From: Aeromicrobium sp.
Lineage (GTDB): Bacteria > Actinomycetota > Actinomycetes > Propionibacteriales > Nocardioidaceae
DNA: 64,000 nucleotides
Assembly (NCBI RefSeq): GCF_023146395.1
Contig: NZ_JAGLCD010000004.1
Coordinates: 444,718 to 508,717, forward strand
Direction of reading: 5' to 3'
How positions within the stretch are numbered: the first letter of the stretch is position 1; every line of letters begins with the position of its first letter. The notes under the pieces are model-generated. The model saw nothing but the letters and a program-made list of their open reading frames with translations, was not told the DNA's origin and made no database searches. The position numbers and the translations under genes were made by a program. This document shows positions 1-7,596 of this stretch, piece after piece.

Positions 1-477
1 CAGCTGGCCCGCGAGCTCCGTCCCGGCGTGCACCTCCACACCGACGACTTCTGGTCGGCGATCGTCTCCGGCGCGATCCCGCCCTACGAGCCCGCCGCGG
101 ATGCCCAGAACCACGCGGTCATGGACGCCGTCGTCGCCGCCGCGTTCACGTACGCCAGCGGGGGTTTCGCGACGGTCGTCGACGGAGTCCTGGGCCCGTG
201 GATGCTCGACCACGTCCGCGCCGGCCAGCCTCGTTGGTCCGACGTCCCCGTGTCGTACCTGGTGCTGCGCCCCGACCGCGCGGTCACCCTTGAGCGCGCC
301 ACGGGTCGATCGGGCGCCGACGACCTCGTGGATCCGGAACCCGTGCTGCACATGTGGGACCAGTTTGCGGACCTCGGCGAGCTGGAGCGGCACGTGCTCG
401 ACACGAGTGCCGACGACGAGACGCGCACGCTCGACCGCGTCCGGGCCGCCGCCGGCGACCCGGCGTTCCGGCTGTGA
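1..477 (+). CDS. P-loop ATPase/kinase-like protein, 5' partial
   Basis: The reading frame is open from the first base of the window, so the N-terminus, where the Walker A loop should lie, is missing. The visible 158 residues run from Gln-Leu-Ala through an HTDDFW segment to a stop at 475-477. An Asp-Asp after the first strand, a 'VVDGVLGPWML' strand and a 'YLVLRP' strand followed by Arg-rich helices resemble small-molecule kinases of the AAA_33/gluconate-kinase type (family inference). The substrate is unknown. The stop overlaps the GTG start of the next gene by 4 bp (GTGA), so the two are probably translated together. Confidence 0.6.
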   Translation, partial: QLARELRPGVHLHTDDFWSAIVSGAIPPYEPAADAQNHAVMDAVVAAAFTYASGGFATVVDGVLGPWMLDHVRAGQPRWSDVPVSYLVLRPDRAVTLERATGRSGADDLVDPEPVLHMWDQFADLGELERHVLDTSADDETRTLDRVRAAAGDPAFRL

Positions 478-1469
478 CGGTCGAGGACACGCTCCGCCGC
501 TGGGGGAGCCCGGAGTGGCGCCGCGAGGCGTCCACCTGGATCCAGGGCGCCGCGGCCTCTGACGGCCGGACGCTCACGGGGCAGATGCGCACGCTGCACA
601 TGCGCTTCTGGTCCGTCGTGATCGAGGTCCCGACCGACCGTGGGCGCCTGTGGTTCAAGGAGTGCGCCCCGGGTCAGGGCTTCGAGCCGGCGCTGCTCTC
701 GACCCTCGCCGAGCTCGAGCCGGATCACTTCGTGCGTCCAGTGGCCGTGGACGCGAGGTCGGGCCGAGTGCTGCTTCCCGATCTCGGCGCGAACCTGCGG
801 GGGAGGGGAGACGAGGAGTGGGGCCTGGTCGTGGCCGCGCTGGCGCGCCTCCAGCAGCGTCTGTCGACGCAGCACGACCCGCTCGCTTCAGCCGGGCTGC
901 CGGCCATGCCGGCAGGCGACGCGGTGGAGTACGTCGACGTCCTGGCTCAGCGACTGGCCAACCTGCCGTCGTCACATGCGCAGCACCTGACGGTCGAGGC
1001 CGCGACGCGAGTCCTGTCCCGGCTGGACGACGTGGCGGAGTGGTCGGAACGGTTGGCGGCGTCACCGATCGCGTCGACTTTTCAGCACAACGACGCCAGC
1101 CCCGCCAACACATTCGGTCGCCCTGGCACGGAACCCCGCTGGATCGACGTGGGCGACGCGTTCTGGTCGCATCCGTTCGCGGTGCTGCAGGTGCCGATCG
1201 CCATGACGACCGGCACCTGGCCGTGGGGACCCGACTGGAGCGACCCGCGGGCGCAGGTGATCGCCGAGGGTTACCTGCAGCAGTGGCGGGACCACGCCGA
1301 CCTGGCCTCGCTGCGTGACCTGCTCGAGCCGGCACGGCGGATGGCGATCCTGCACCGATGCGAGTCCTGGCGCCGCCTGCTGGACGACGCTGGCGAGCTC
1401 GCAGACGATCCGTCGCACCCGATCCTGCGTGACCATCTGGTCGCGGCGACGGGGGAGCGACGCCCCTGA
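474..1469 (+). CDS. aminoglycoside phosphotransferase-like (APH/choline kinase fold) protein
   Basis: A 331-residue protein started at GTG 474, which overlaps the upstream stop; longer readings of this frame run back inside the upstream gene. Residues about 204-214 read QHNDASPANTF, a version of the catalytic HxDxxxxN loop of APH-like kinases, followed by WIDVGDAFW near 222-231, the position of the metal-binding Asp motif. This supports an ATP-dependent phosphotransferase of the APH superfamily. The substrate cannot be deduced, and most environmental members are not resistance enzymes. It forms a two-gene unit with the preceding P-loop kinase-like gene, which suggests both act on related small molecules (inference). 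Confidence 0.7.
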   Translation: MTVEDTLRRWGSPEWRREASTWIQGAAASDGRTLTGQMRTLHMRFWSVVIEVPTDRGRLWFKECAPGQGFEPALLSTLAELEPDHFVRPVAVDARSGRVLLPDLGANLRGRGDEEWGLVVAALARLQQRLSTQHDPLASAGLPAMPAGDAVEYVDVLAQRLANLPSSHAQHLTVEAATRVLSRLDDVAEWSERLAASPIASTFQHNDASPANTFGRPGTEPRWIDVGDAFWSHPFAVLQVPIAMTTGTWPWGPDWSDPRAQVIAEGYLQQWRDHADLASLRDLLEPARRMAILHRCESWRRLLDDAGELADDPSHPILRDHLVAATGERRP

Positions 1470-1487
1470 CCGACGTCGCTACGGGCC

Positions 1488-1493
1488 TATGCT
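1488..1493 (+). promoter_or_regulatory. -10 element TATGCT, leaderless start
   Basis: TATGCT ends six bases before ATG 1500, placing the expected transcription start on the start codon of the PPOX gene. Confidence 0.5.
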
Positions 1494-1499
1494 CGGGCC

Positions 1500-2051
1500 A
1501 TGGGCAAGCTCTTCGACGCGATCGACGACAACCTCCGCACGTGGATGGCCGAGCAGCCGATGTGGTTCGTCGCGACGGCACCTCTCAGCGGCGACGGCCA
1601 TGTCAACATGTCACCGCGCGGCCATGACTCCTTCGCGGTGCTCGACGCGCACCGGGTCGGCTGGGTCGACTACACCGGCAGCGGAGTCGAGACCATCGCG
1701 CACCTGCGCGAGAACGGGCGGGTGTGCGTCATGTTCACCTCTTTCGGCCAGCGTCCGCGCATCGTCCGGTTGCACGGACACGGGTCGGTGTTCCTGCCGG
1801 GGGAGCCGGGGTTCGACGAGGTCGCCTCCCTCAAGCCCGAGCACCCCAGCACGCGGGCCGTCATCACGGTCGACGTCACCCGCATCAGCGACTCGTGCGG
1901 GTGGGGCGTCCCGGTCATGGAGATGGCAGGGGAGCGGGAGCTGATCCGCCAGCACGCCGAGAAGAAGGGTCCGGACGGGCTCCAGGAGTACCGGGCCCAG
2001 AAGAACGCCGTCAGCATCGACGGCCTGCCCGGCCTGCCCGTCGGCGCCTGA
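1500..2051 (+). CDS. pyridoxamine 5'-phosphate oxidase family protein (PPOX class)
   Basis: 183 residues. The N-terminal MWFVATAPLSGDGHVNMSPRG segment followed by the GRVCVMFTSFGQRPRIVRLHGHG strands is characteristic of the split-barrel FMN/F420-binding PPOX family, where the 'N.SP.G' loop and the second-strand Arg/Lys contact the flavin (family knowledge). Substrate and cofactor (FMN, F420 or haem) cannot be decided from sequence. Length is typical of the stand-alone PPOX/YdaG group. It has its own -10 element six bases before the ATG and lies 3 bp upstream of an MDR oxidoreductase, so the two may be cotranscribed. Confidence 0.8.
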   Translation: MGKLFDAIDDNLRTWMAEQPMWFVATAPLSGDGHVNMSPRGHDSFAVLDAHRVGWVDYTGSGVETIAHLRENGRVCVMFTSFGQRPRIVRLHGHGSVFLPGEPGFDEVASLKPEHPSTRAVITVDVTRISDSCGWGVPVMEMAGERELIRQHAEKKGPDGLQEYRAQKNAVSIDGLPGLPVGA

Positions 2052-2054
2052 CCC

Positions 2055-3077
2055 GTGCGTGCGGTCGCGCTGACGCGCTTCGGTGGCCCGGAGGTGCTGG
2101 AGCTGCGTGACGTCGCCGCACCCGTGCCGGGCCCAGGTGAGGTCGTCGTCGAGGTCGCGGCGGTCTCGCTCAACAACACCGACGTGTGGACCAGGTCGGG
2201 GGCGTACGGCACCGCCGAGCCGGCGGGATGGCTCGGGCCGATCGACTTCCCGCGCGTGCAGGGGGCCGACGTGTGCGGACACGTGGCCCTGGTCGGTGAC
2301 GGCGTCTCCGAGGACCTCGTCGGTCGACGCGTCCTGGTCGACCCCGTCGTGCGGTACTCGGACGGTCCCGAACCGCTCGTGGCGGCGGTGTTGGGCAGCG
2401 AGGTCGACGGAGGCTATTCCGAGCAGGTCCTGGTGCAGGCGAACCGGGCGCACGACGTGACGGCGTCGCCCCTGACCGACGAGCAGCTGGCGTGCCTGCC
2501 GATCTCCTACGGCACGGCCACGGGAATGCTGGAGCGCGCAGGTCTCGGGGCAGGGGAGACCGTGCTGGTCACCGGGGCCTCGGGCGGGGTGGGGCTCGCC
2601 CTGGTGGGCCTCGCGGCCGCCCGAGGTGCCCGGGTCCTCGCCCTCAGCTCCGGCGACAAGGCCGAAGCCGTCCGTGAGGCCGGTGCCGACGTCGTGATCG
2701 ACCGGGCGGGTGGTGGCGTCGGCGAGCGGCTGGCGACCCTGGCGCCTGCGGGGGTGGACATCGTGGCCGACGTCGTGGGAGGCCCGCTGGTCGCCGAGAT
2801 CATGCCGCACGTCCGGCCAGGAGGCCGCTGGGTGGTAGCCGGCGCCGTCGCGGGGCCCGTGGTCGAGCTGGACCTGCGCCAGCTGTACCTGCGCTCGATC
2901 TCCTTGCTCGGCTCGACGATGCACACGCCACACCAGTTCGAGCTGCTCGTGGCCGCCGCCAACGCCGGAGAGATCGCCCCCGTGGTCGCCGGGCGCTATC
3001 GGTTCGAGGACGTGCGGGCCGCGCACGAGCAGTTCGAACGTCGTGAGCACGTGGGCAAGCTCGTCCTGCACTGGTGA
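2055..3077 (+). CDS. MDR-family zinc-type alcohol dehydrogenase/quinone oxidoreductase-like protein
   Basis: 340 residues from GTG 2055, 3 bp after the PPOX stop. The protein opens with MRAVALTRFGGPEVLEL, a GroES-like domain start, and carries the Rossmann loop VTGASGGVGLALVGLA around residues 170-185, the NAD(P)H-binding signature of medium-chain dehydrogenase/reductases. The C-terminal strand near 'HVGKLVL' is typical of the quinone-oxidoreductase subgroup. There is no cluster of four structural-zinc cysteines, so a zinc-independent quinone or enoyl reductase role is more likely than a classical alcohol dehydrogenase (inference). Probably cotranscribed with the preceding flavoprotein. Confidence 0.8.
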   Translation: MRAVALTRFGGPEVLELRDVAAPVPGPGEVVVEVAAVSLNNTDVWTRSGAYGTAEPAGWLGPIDFPRVQGADVCGHVALVGDGVSEDLVGRRVLVDPVVRYSDGPEPLVAAVLGSEVDGGYSEQVLVQANRAHDVTASPLTDEQLACLPISYGTATGMLERAGLGAGETVLVTGASGGVGLALVGLAAARGARVLALSSGDKAEAVREAGADVVIDRAGGGVGERLATLAPAGVDIVADVVGGPLVAEIMPHVRPGGRWVVAGAVAGPVVELDLRQLYLRSISLLGSTMHTPHQFELLVAAANAGEIAPVVAGRYRFEDVRAAHEQFERREHVGKLVLHW

Positions 3078-3167
3078 CGCGTGGTCGACTTGCCGTTCCC
3101 GCCACACGCTTCACGATGAGAGGACGGGCCGCCGATCCGACGCCGGCCCCTCGAGAACGGGGGACTC

Positions 3168-3371
3168 ATGCCTCGCTGGACCCCTGACATCGGCTTCGCC
3201 GCGGGCCTCGTGATCATCCTGGTCGGCTCGGTCGCCGGGGTGCTCCTGCTGGTCGGCGGCGGCCGCTACGGCCTCGGTCTGCTGACGTACCTTGTCGCGC
3301 TCGTGGTCGGCGCCTGGATCACTGGTGCAGCCCTGCACGCGGAGATCGAGTCCGGCGCACCCGCTGCTTGA
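3168..3371 (+). CDS. small membrane protein with two transmembrane segments
   Basis: 67 residues. Hydrophobic stretches at about residues 9-30 (FAAGLVIILVGSVAGVLLLV) and 35-56 predict a helical hairpin, with short charged ends. The ATG is preceded by a purine-rich GAACGGGGGACT stretch that can serve as a ribosome binding site. No family was recognised. It is the last gene before the gene-poor tract next to the candidate dif site. Confidence 0.6.
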   Translation: MPRWTPDIGFAAGLVIILVGSVAGVLLLVGGGRYGLGLLTYLVALVVGAWITGAALHAEIESGAPAA

Positions 3372-3692
3372 GCTGGCGTCCCGGTGCAGGGGATGGTCGG
3401 TTTTCACATTGACTGTCATGTCGCCTCGGCCCGTCTCGGCTCCCATCTACGCCGAGGGCTCGACCCAGGCCACCATCAGCGCTCGGTGGGATTGCCGACC
3501 GCGTCAGCGCGGCCGGCAGAGGCGTCTGAGGGGCCGAACACCTCGTCCAGTGGCTTGATGATCTGGAACCACAGCTTCGCCCATCGGTCGGACTGGCCGG
3601 AGACGGACAACACGCGGTCAGGGTTGCGGATGCAGAAACCGGAACTGCTGTCCTAGATTGCTGCCACAGAGGGAGCGACAGGAGACGAACCG
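3372..3692. other. gene-poor tract left of the dif-like site
   Basis: 321 bases without a convincing complete gene and with visibly lower GC than the neighbouring genes. It holds a minus-strand coding remnant (3476-3652). The plus-strand open frames here have poor codon usage and no ribosome binding site, so they are not annotated. Confidence 0.5.
3476..3652 (-). pseudogene. possible coding remnant or very small ORF
   Basis: On the minus strand a 58-codon frame is open between TAG (3653-3655) and TGA (3476-3478). Its translation is well ordered (RNPDRVLSVSGQSDRW, then AKLWFQIIKPLDEVFG) and its third codon positions are GC-rich, like real genes here. There is no ATG and no Shine-Dalgarno sequence; the first plausible start is GTG at 3611-3613, leaving 45 residues. 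It looks like the 3' end of a lost gene rather than an intact one, but a small protein cannot be excluded. No family recognised. Confidence 0.3.
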
Positions 3693-3878
3693 GTGGAGCA
3701 CCCCGACTGGGTCCTATCAGTGGGATTCGTGCTGGTCGCCGCTTACGTCCTGGGATACTGGCAGTTGCGTCGCCGCCAAAAGATCAAGCGGCGGCCCTTC
3801 TGGCAGGTGTACTTGATGTTCACCGTGTACTCCTTCACGTGCGGAGCGCTGCTCGCTGTGATTGAGGGTCTGCTCTAA
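3693..3878 (+). CDS. small membrane protein, basic loop between two helices
   Basis: 61 residues from GTG 3693, with an AGGAGACG ribosome binding site at 3680-3687. Hydrophobic segments at about 6-23 and 41-59 flank a strongly basic loop (RRRQKIKRRP), which by the positive-inside rule would be cytoplasmic with both ends outside. It ends in TAA, unusual for this GC-rich window, and uses AT-ending codons more than its neighbours, consistent with more recent acquisition next to the terminus. No family recognised. Confidence 0.5.
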   Translation: MEHPDWVLSVGFVLVAAYVLGYWQLRRRQKIKRRPFWQVYLMFTVYSFTCGALLAVIEGLL

Positions 3879-4204
3879 CCGAACCCCTTGGGATCGACCT
3901 CATGAGTCTTGAACAACCGTGGGTGGATGGGCCAGGCGCATGGTCCGCGACCGGTTGTGAGAGCGCGGCATACGGTCGGCGCGTCGATCGCGACGCCAGG
4001 GGCCGCGTCATGTTCGGGGGCTGGGCCTATATCCGGCGCCAGTCGGAACTCAGGTCACGCATCGCTTCGTTGCGCCCGCAGTCGCAACCTTCGACGCCGC
4101 CCTCGAACCAAGCGTGAACCGCCAGGTGCATCTGGTCAGATGCGCGTCCTCGCCTGGTCCTAATCGGAGGCTGATTGCTCCGTGGAGTTCGTCCACTCTG
4201 CGCT
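3879..4204. other. gene-free tract adjoining the dif-like site
   Basis: No convincing gene. The plus-strand frame from 3902 has low-GC third positions, many rare codons and no ribosome binding site. One short perfect hairpin is present at 4128-4143 (GCATCTG, 2-base loop, CAGATGC) without a following T-run. The tract ends at the dif-like site. Confidence 0.5.
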
Positions 4205-4232
4205 AGTTGACATAATGTGCATTATCGGATCA
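4205..4232. other. dif: candidate dif site (XerC/XerD chromosome-dimer resolution site)
   Basis: The 28 bases split into AGTTGACATAA (4205-4215), TGTGCA (4216-4221) and TTATCGGATCA (4222-4232): two 11-bp arms around a 6-bp centre, the XerCD layout. Read on the minus strand the XerD-side arm TTATGTCAACT matches the E. coli dif arm TTATGTTAAAT at 9 of 11 positions; the XerC-side arm is less conserved (6 of 11) but keeps the inner ATAA. Its right end overlaps the stop codon of the HD-protein gene. Gene orientation flips around it (all plus to the left, mostly minus to the right), as expected at a replication terminus. Confidence 0.65.
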
Positions 4233-4903
4233 TTGTGGAGGATCGGGAAAGGGGCTCTCCGCGCCGTCGTCGCGCCGAATCCAGCCTCGTGCCAGGCCCT
4301 CGTCGATCAGGCGCCCGACAACGTCGCCCAGAGCCGTGGATCCGGCGACGACGCTGGACTCGCGAGCGCGGACGGTCGACTCGGTGGCCCGGGCATCTGC
4401 CAGGTGCCGCCGTGATTCAGCCAGTTGAGCAGCATCGGCTCGAGCCGGTCCATCGCCTTGCAGAATCGCGCCTCGGGCGTGACGCCGGCCTCGAACTCCT
4501 CCCACAGGCCACGCAGGCGGGCAGCCTGGTCCTCAGGCAGCAGCGGAAAGAGTCGCTCGGCAGCCGATTCCTCGCGTTCCTGCTGCCCGGCCCGAGCTGC
4601 GGCATCGAACACGGGGCTGTCGCCGGCGTAGATCTCCACCAGGTCGTGGATCACGACGAGCTGCATCGCGTGGCCGACGTCGATCGGCTCGTCGGCGTGC
4701 TCGGCGAGCAGCATGACCATGAGTGCCAGGTGCCACGAGTGCTCCGCATCGTTCTCGCGGCGATCGGCGGCGGCCAGCGGCGAGGCCCGCAGGATCGTCT
4801 TGAGCTTGTCGGCCTCCGCGACGAACGTGAGCTGCTGACGCACGCGGTGGTCGAGGTCGTCGGGCCACGGGCTGCGATCGCTCACGAGCTCCTCGTCGTC
4901 CAT
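4230..4903 (-). pseudogene. HD-domain phosphohydrolase with a frameshift near its C-terminus
   Basis: The frame from ATG 4903 encodes a YfbR/5'-nucleotidase-like HD protein: ENDAEHSWH (metal His residues), VVIHDLVEIYAGD (the HD pair) and the family-typical FCKAMDRLEPMLLNWL near residues 142-157. After GGTWQMPG the frame goes out of register (4388-4393) and would end in unrelated sequence at 4307. The expected ending, ATESTVRARESSVVAGS then LIDEGLARGWI, continues in another minus frame to a stop at 4230-4232. One base missing from the CCCGGG run explains it, so this is either a real mutation or an assembly/sequencing error. The domain itself is complete. Confidence 0.65.
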
Positions 4904-4932
4904 GTGACTCAGCCAAGGAGCGCCGCACGACC

Positions 4933-4938
4933 TAGGCT
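4933..4938 (+). promoter_or_regulatory. -10 element TAGGCT, leaderless start
   Basis: TAGGCT ends six bases before ATG 4945 of the DoxX-like gene, in the 41-bp divergent region shared with the HD-protein gene. Confidence 0.5.
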
Positions 4939-4944
4939 CGACCC

Positions 4945-5418
4945 ATGACCGCCCTGACGACGATCGCCCGGTGGCTGCTCGCGAGCTTTCTGGGATTCGC
5001 GGGACTGTCGCACCTGTTCTGGGCCCGCGAGACGTTCCGAGCCCAGGTGCCTGAGTGGCTGCCGCTCGATACCGACTTCGTCGTGGTCGCCTCGGGCGTC
5101 GTCGAGGTCGCCCTGGCCGTCGCGCTGCTGGTGCCCACTGTCCGGCGTCCGCTCGTCGGCTGGGTCGTTGCCGCCTTCTTCGTCGCGGTCTTCCCCGGCA
5201 ACGTGTCGCAGTACGTCGAGGGTGCGGACGCGTTCGGGCTGGACAGTGACGGCGCGCGCCTGACTCGTCTGTTCTTTCAGCCCGTGCTGATCGCCTGGGC
5301 CCTGTGGTGCACCGGCGCCTGGGCCTGGTGGATCAGCGCGAGACGAGCTCGGGACCCTCGAGGGCCTCGAGCCACCGGGCCAGGAGACGCTCCAGATCGG
5401 CGCGCTCCTCGTCGCTGA
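4945..5418 (+). CDS. DoxX/DUF417-like membrane protein
   Basis: 157 residues with four predicted helices: about 5-25 (WLLASFLGFAGLSHLFW), 45-63, 71-90 and 115-135. The first helix with its 'FAGLSHLF' sequence, followed by a periplasmic loop and a hydrophobic third helix, is typical of DoxX-like proteins whose role is poorly known. The last 25 residues are Arg/Pro-rich and read through the 3' end of the convergent marR gene (86-bp overlap), so this tail is probably unimportant or the result of a lost stop codon. Confidence 0.65.
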   Translation: MTALTTIARWLLASFLGFAGLSHLFWARETFRAQVPEWLPLDTDFVVVASGVVEVALAVALLVPTVRRPLVGWVVAAFFVAVFPGNVSQYVEGADAFGLDSDGARLTRLFFQPVLIAWALWCTGAWAWWISARRARDPRGPRATGPGDAPDRRAPRR

Positions 5419-5839
5419 GCGGAGCCACCAGACGGTGCTCGTTGGCGATGTGGGCCGTGAAGGCCTCGTCGATCACGGCGACACCGGCCGGCGTCAGACC
5501 CACGACCCGTCCGCGGCGGTCGCCGACGCTCGTGCGGCGGGTGACGAGGCCGCTCTCCTCCAGCCGGTCGATCCGCTTGCTCATCGCACCGGTCGTGACC
5601 ATCGTGTGACGGGCCAGCTCACCCGGCGCCAGCTCGAACGGCTCGCCGATCCGCCTGAGTGCCGCCAGCACGTCGAACTCGCCCTCGCCGAGCCCGTGGT
5701 GCACGTACTCGGCCACGAGCTCGTCGCGCAGCCGGTCGGCCAGGCGGTGGAGCCGTCCGATGACCCCTTGGGGGCTGACGTCGAGGTCAGGACGCTCGAC
5801 CTGCCACTGGCCCATGATGCGGGCGACACGATCCTCCAT
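5333..5839 (-). CDS. MarR-family transcriptional regulator
   Basis: 168 residues from ATG 5839; the frame is open further upstream but that part lies inside the divergent EamA gene. The protein has helix-rich ends and a winged helix-turn-helix at about residues 80-125 (LARHTMVTTGAMSKRIDRL, then RTSVGDRRGRVVGLTPAG, with the MarR wing motif D.R...V.LT..G). It is divergently transcribed from an EamA-type exporter, and two related palindromes occupy the shared 46-bp region. The simplest model is that it represses itself and the exporter until a small-molecule ligand releases it (inference). Confidence 0.85.
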   Translation of the reverse strand: MEDRVARIMGQWQVERPDLDVSPQGVIGRLHRLADRLRDELVAEYVHHGLGEGEFDVLAALRRIGEPFELAPGELARHTMVTTGAMSKRIDRLEESGLVTRRTSVGDRRGRVVGLTPAGVAVIDEAFTAHIANEHRLVAPLSDEERADLERLLARWLEALEGPELVSR

Positions 5840-5850
5840 GAGGTGAGCAT

Positions 5851-5893
5851 ATCTTCCAGGGAAGAGAAATGCTAATATATCTTCCATGGAAGC
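5851..5893. promoter_or_regulatory. marR/EamA operator pair overlapping a leaderless promoter
   Basis: Two related palindromes: ATCTTCCAGGGAAGA at 5851-5865 (arms CTTCC/GGAAG, 2-base centre) and ATCTTCCATGGAAGC at 5879-5893, whose 12-bp core CTTCCATGGAAG is perfectly symmetric. The -10 hexamer TAATAT (5873-5878) lies between them, seven bases before ATG 5886, and the start codon sits inside the second palindrome. Binding to either site would block the exporter promoter directly. Confidence 0.65.
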
Positions 5894-6890
5894 AAAATGG
5901 ATCGCCGTGACCGCAGTCGCCCCACTCGCCTGGGGCGCGACGTACGTCGTGACCCGCCAGCTCCTTCCGGCCGACGCTCCCCTGTGGGGCGCAGCGATCC
6001 GCGCACTTCCGGCCGGGATGCTGCTGCTCCTGCTGGCGCGCCAGCTGCCCCGCGGAGCCTGGTGGTGGCGCAGCGCCGTGCTGGGCTCGGTCAACATCGG
6101 TGCGTTCTTCCTGCTGGTCTACGTCGCCGCGCAGGCGCTGCCGTCGAGCGTCGCCGCGTCGATCATGGCCCTCGCTCCCCTGGCCCTGTCCGGATTCGCC
6201 TGGTGGCTCCTCGCGCAGCGTCCCACCGTGCACACCCTGGTCGGCGCCGTGGGTGGCATCACCGGTGTCGTCCTGCTGGTCGGTGGCGCCCGAGGCGAGC
6301 TCGCCGTCTCGGGCGTCCTGGCGTCGGCATCCGCACTGGGGCTGTCAGCCTTCGGCTCGGTCCTGGCCACCCGGTGGGCCGACGACACCCCGGTGCTCGC
6401 CACGACGGCATGGCAGCTCGTGGCCGGCGGTGCGCTGCTGACCCTTGCAGCGATCGCGGTGGAGGGGCGGCCTCCGGCGGTCGGCCCGGCGGCCGCTGCT
6501 GGCTATGTCTTCACCTCGGTCGTGGCGACGGCGCTGGCATTCGTCTGCTGGTTCGCCGGGCTCCGGCGCATCCGCGCGGGCGCGGTCGGCGTCATCGGAC
6601 TGCTCAACCCCGTGACGGGGGTCGTCCTGGGGTCGGTCCTGACGCAGGAGAGGCTCGCGCCGCTGCAGCTGGCCGGCGTCGCCCTGACGCTCGCGGCGAT
6701 CGCCGTCGTCACCCGCGCGCCGTCGCACCCCGGTGCCCGGGCGCGGCGTGGTCCCGTCCCAGTCTCCGTCTCCCCCGCCGTCGCATCAGCCCGTCCCGCC
6801 GGTCGAGCGGTCAGGCGGTCAGGAAGACACGCAAGGCTGACACGAAGGCCTCGGGCTGCTCGGAGTGCACCCAGTGGCCCGCGCCCTTGA
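5886..6890 (+). CDS. EamA/DMT-family transporter
   Basis: 334 residues with about ten hydrophobic helices arranged as two five-helix EamA repeats (first starting at AVAPLAWGATYVVTRQLLP, second at ASASALGLSAFGSVLATRW). The family exports amino acids, metabolites or drugs in the inner membrane; the substrate is not predictable. The divergent MarR gene and shared palindromes imply induction by a ligand. The last 50 residues are Arg/Pro/Ser-rich without a helix and overlap the convergent hydrolase gene by 80 bp, so the native protein may effectively end near residue 280. Confidence 0.8.
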   Translation: MEAKWIAVTAVAPLAWGATYVVTRQLLPADAPLWGAAIRALPAGMLLLLLARQLPRGAWWWRSAVLGSVNIGAFFLLVYVAAQALPSSVAASIMALAPLALSGFAWWLLAQRPTVHTLVGAVGGITGVVLLVGGARGELAVSGVLASASALGLSAFGSVLATRWADDTPVLATTAWQLVAGGALLTLAAIAVEGRPPAVGPAAAAGYVFTSVVATALAFVCWFAGLRRIRAGAVGVIGLLNPVTGVVLGSVLTQERLAPLQLAGVALTLAAIAVVTRAPSHPGARARRGPVPVSVSPAVASARPAGRAVRRSGRHARLTRRPRAARSAPSGPRP

Positions 6891-7590
6891 TCGTGACCAG
6901 TCGGGTGCGGGGGAAGAGCTGGCGCATGCGCTCCTCGTCCTCTTCCTGGACGTAGGGCGAGGTCTCCCCCGCGACCCAGAGCACCGGATGGTCGAAGGTC
7001 GCGTCGATCTCGGGAAAGCTGCCGATCGTCGCCAGGTCGCGGCGCAGCACGTCGAGATTGGCCTGCCAGGTGTAGCGGTCGTCATCGCCGGCGCGGAGGT
7101 TCTGCAGCAGGAAGCCGCGGATCGTGGGGCTCGGGATCTTTTCCTGCAGGGCCGCGTCGGCCTCGCTGCGGCGATCGATCGTCGCGAGGTCGACCGAGGC
7201 GAGGCTGCCGAGGAGGTGCTCGAACTCCCCCGCGCCGTCGCTGTCGCCCGGCGTGATGTCGACGATCACGAGTCGGTCGATCAGCTCGGGGTGGCGCAGG
7301 GCCAGGACCATCGCAACCTTGCCGCCCATCGAGTGCCCCACGAGGTGCACGGGGCCGTCCGCCGCGAATCCTGACCTCAGGAAGTCGGCCACCGCATCGG
7401 CCATCTCGGCGTAGTCGACCTGTTCGGACCACGACGACCGGCCGTGGTTCGGCAGGTCGACGAGCAACGACGTCAGCTCCGGCTGGAGCGCCTTGGCGAC
7501 CTGCGTGAAGTTCTTGCCCTGGCCGAAGAGCCCGTGCAGGAAGACGACGCGCTCGCCGGTCTCCCCCACCTGCTTCGCGTAGATCGTCAC
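6811..7590 (-). CDS. alpha/beta-fold hydrolase (YbfF-like)
   Basis: 259 residues from GTG 7590, supported by a TAGGGT -10 element six bases upstream. Landmarks: FLHGLFGQGKNF oxyanion region at 17-28, the nucleophile elbow GHSMGG with Ser87, and the catalytic His239 in GAGHWVHSEQP. The pattern matches small esterases of the YbfF/acyl-CoA thioesterase-like group. It is cytoplasmic (no signal peptide). The natural substrate is unknown. Confidence 0.8.
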   Translation of the reverse strand: MTIYAKQVGETGERVVFLHGLFGQGKNFTQVAKALQPELTSLLVDLPNHGRSSWSEQVDYAEMADAVADFLRSGFAADGPVHLVGHSMGGKVAMVLALRHPELIDRLVIVDITPGDSDGAGEFEHLLGSLASVDLATIDRRSEADAALQEKIPSPTIRGFLLQNLRAGDDDRYTWQANLDVLRRDLATIGSFPEIDATFDHPVLWVAGETSPYVQEEDEERMRQLFPRTRLVTIKGAGHWVHSEQPEAFVSALRVFLTA

Positions 7591-7596
7591 GGGTCG

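Noticed and set aside
3902..4117. 71-codon plus-strand open frame in the tract before the dif-like site
   Set aside because: Low-GC third positions, rare codons and no ribosome binding site.
4207..4236. TTGACA-type promoter at the dif-like site
   Set aside because: TTGACA is present but there is no good -10 at the right distance and transcription would run antisense into the HD gene; the symmetry fits a Xer site better.
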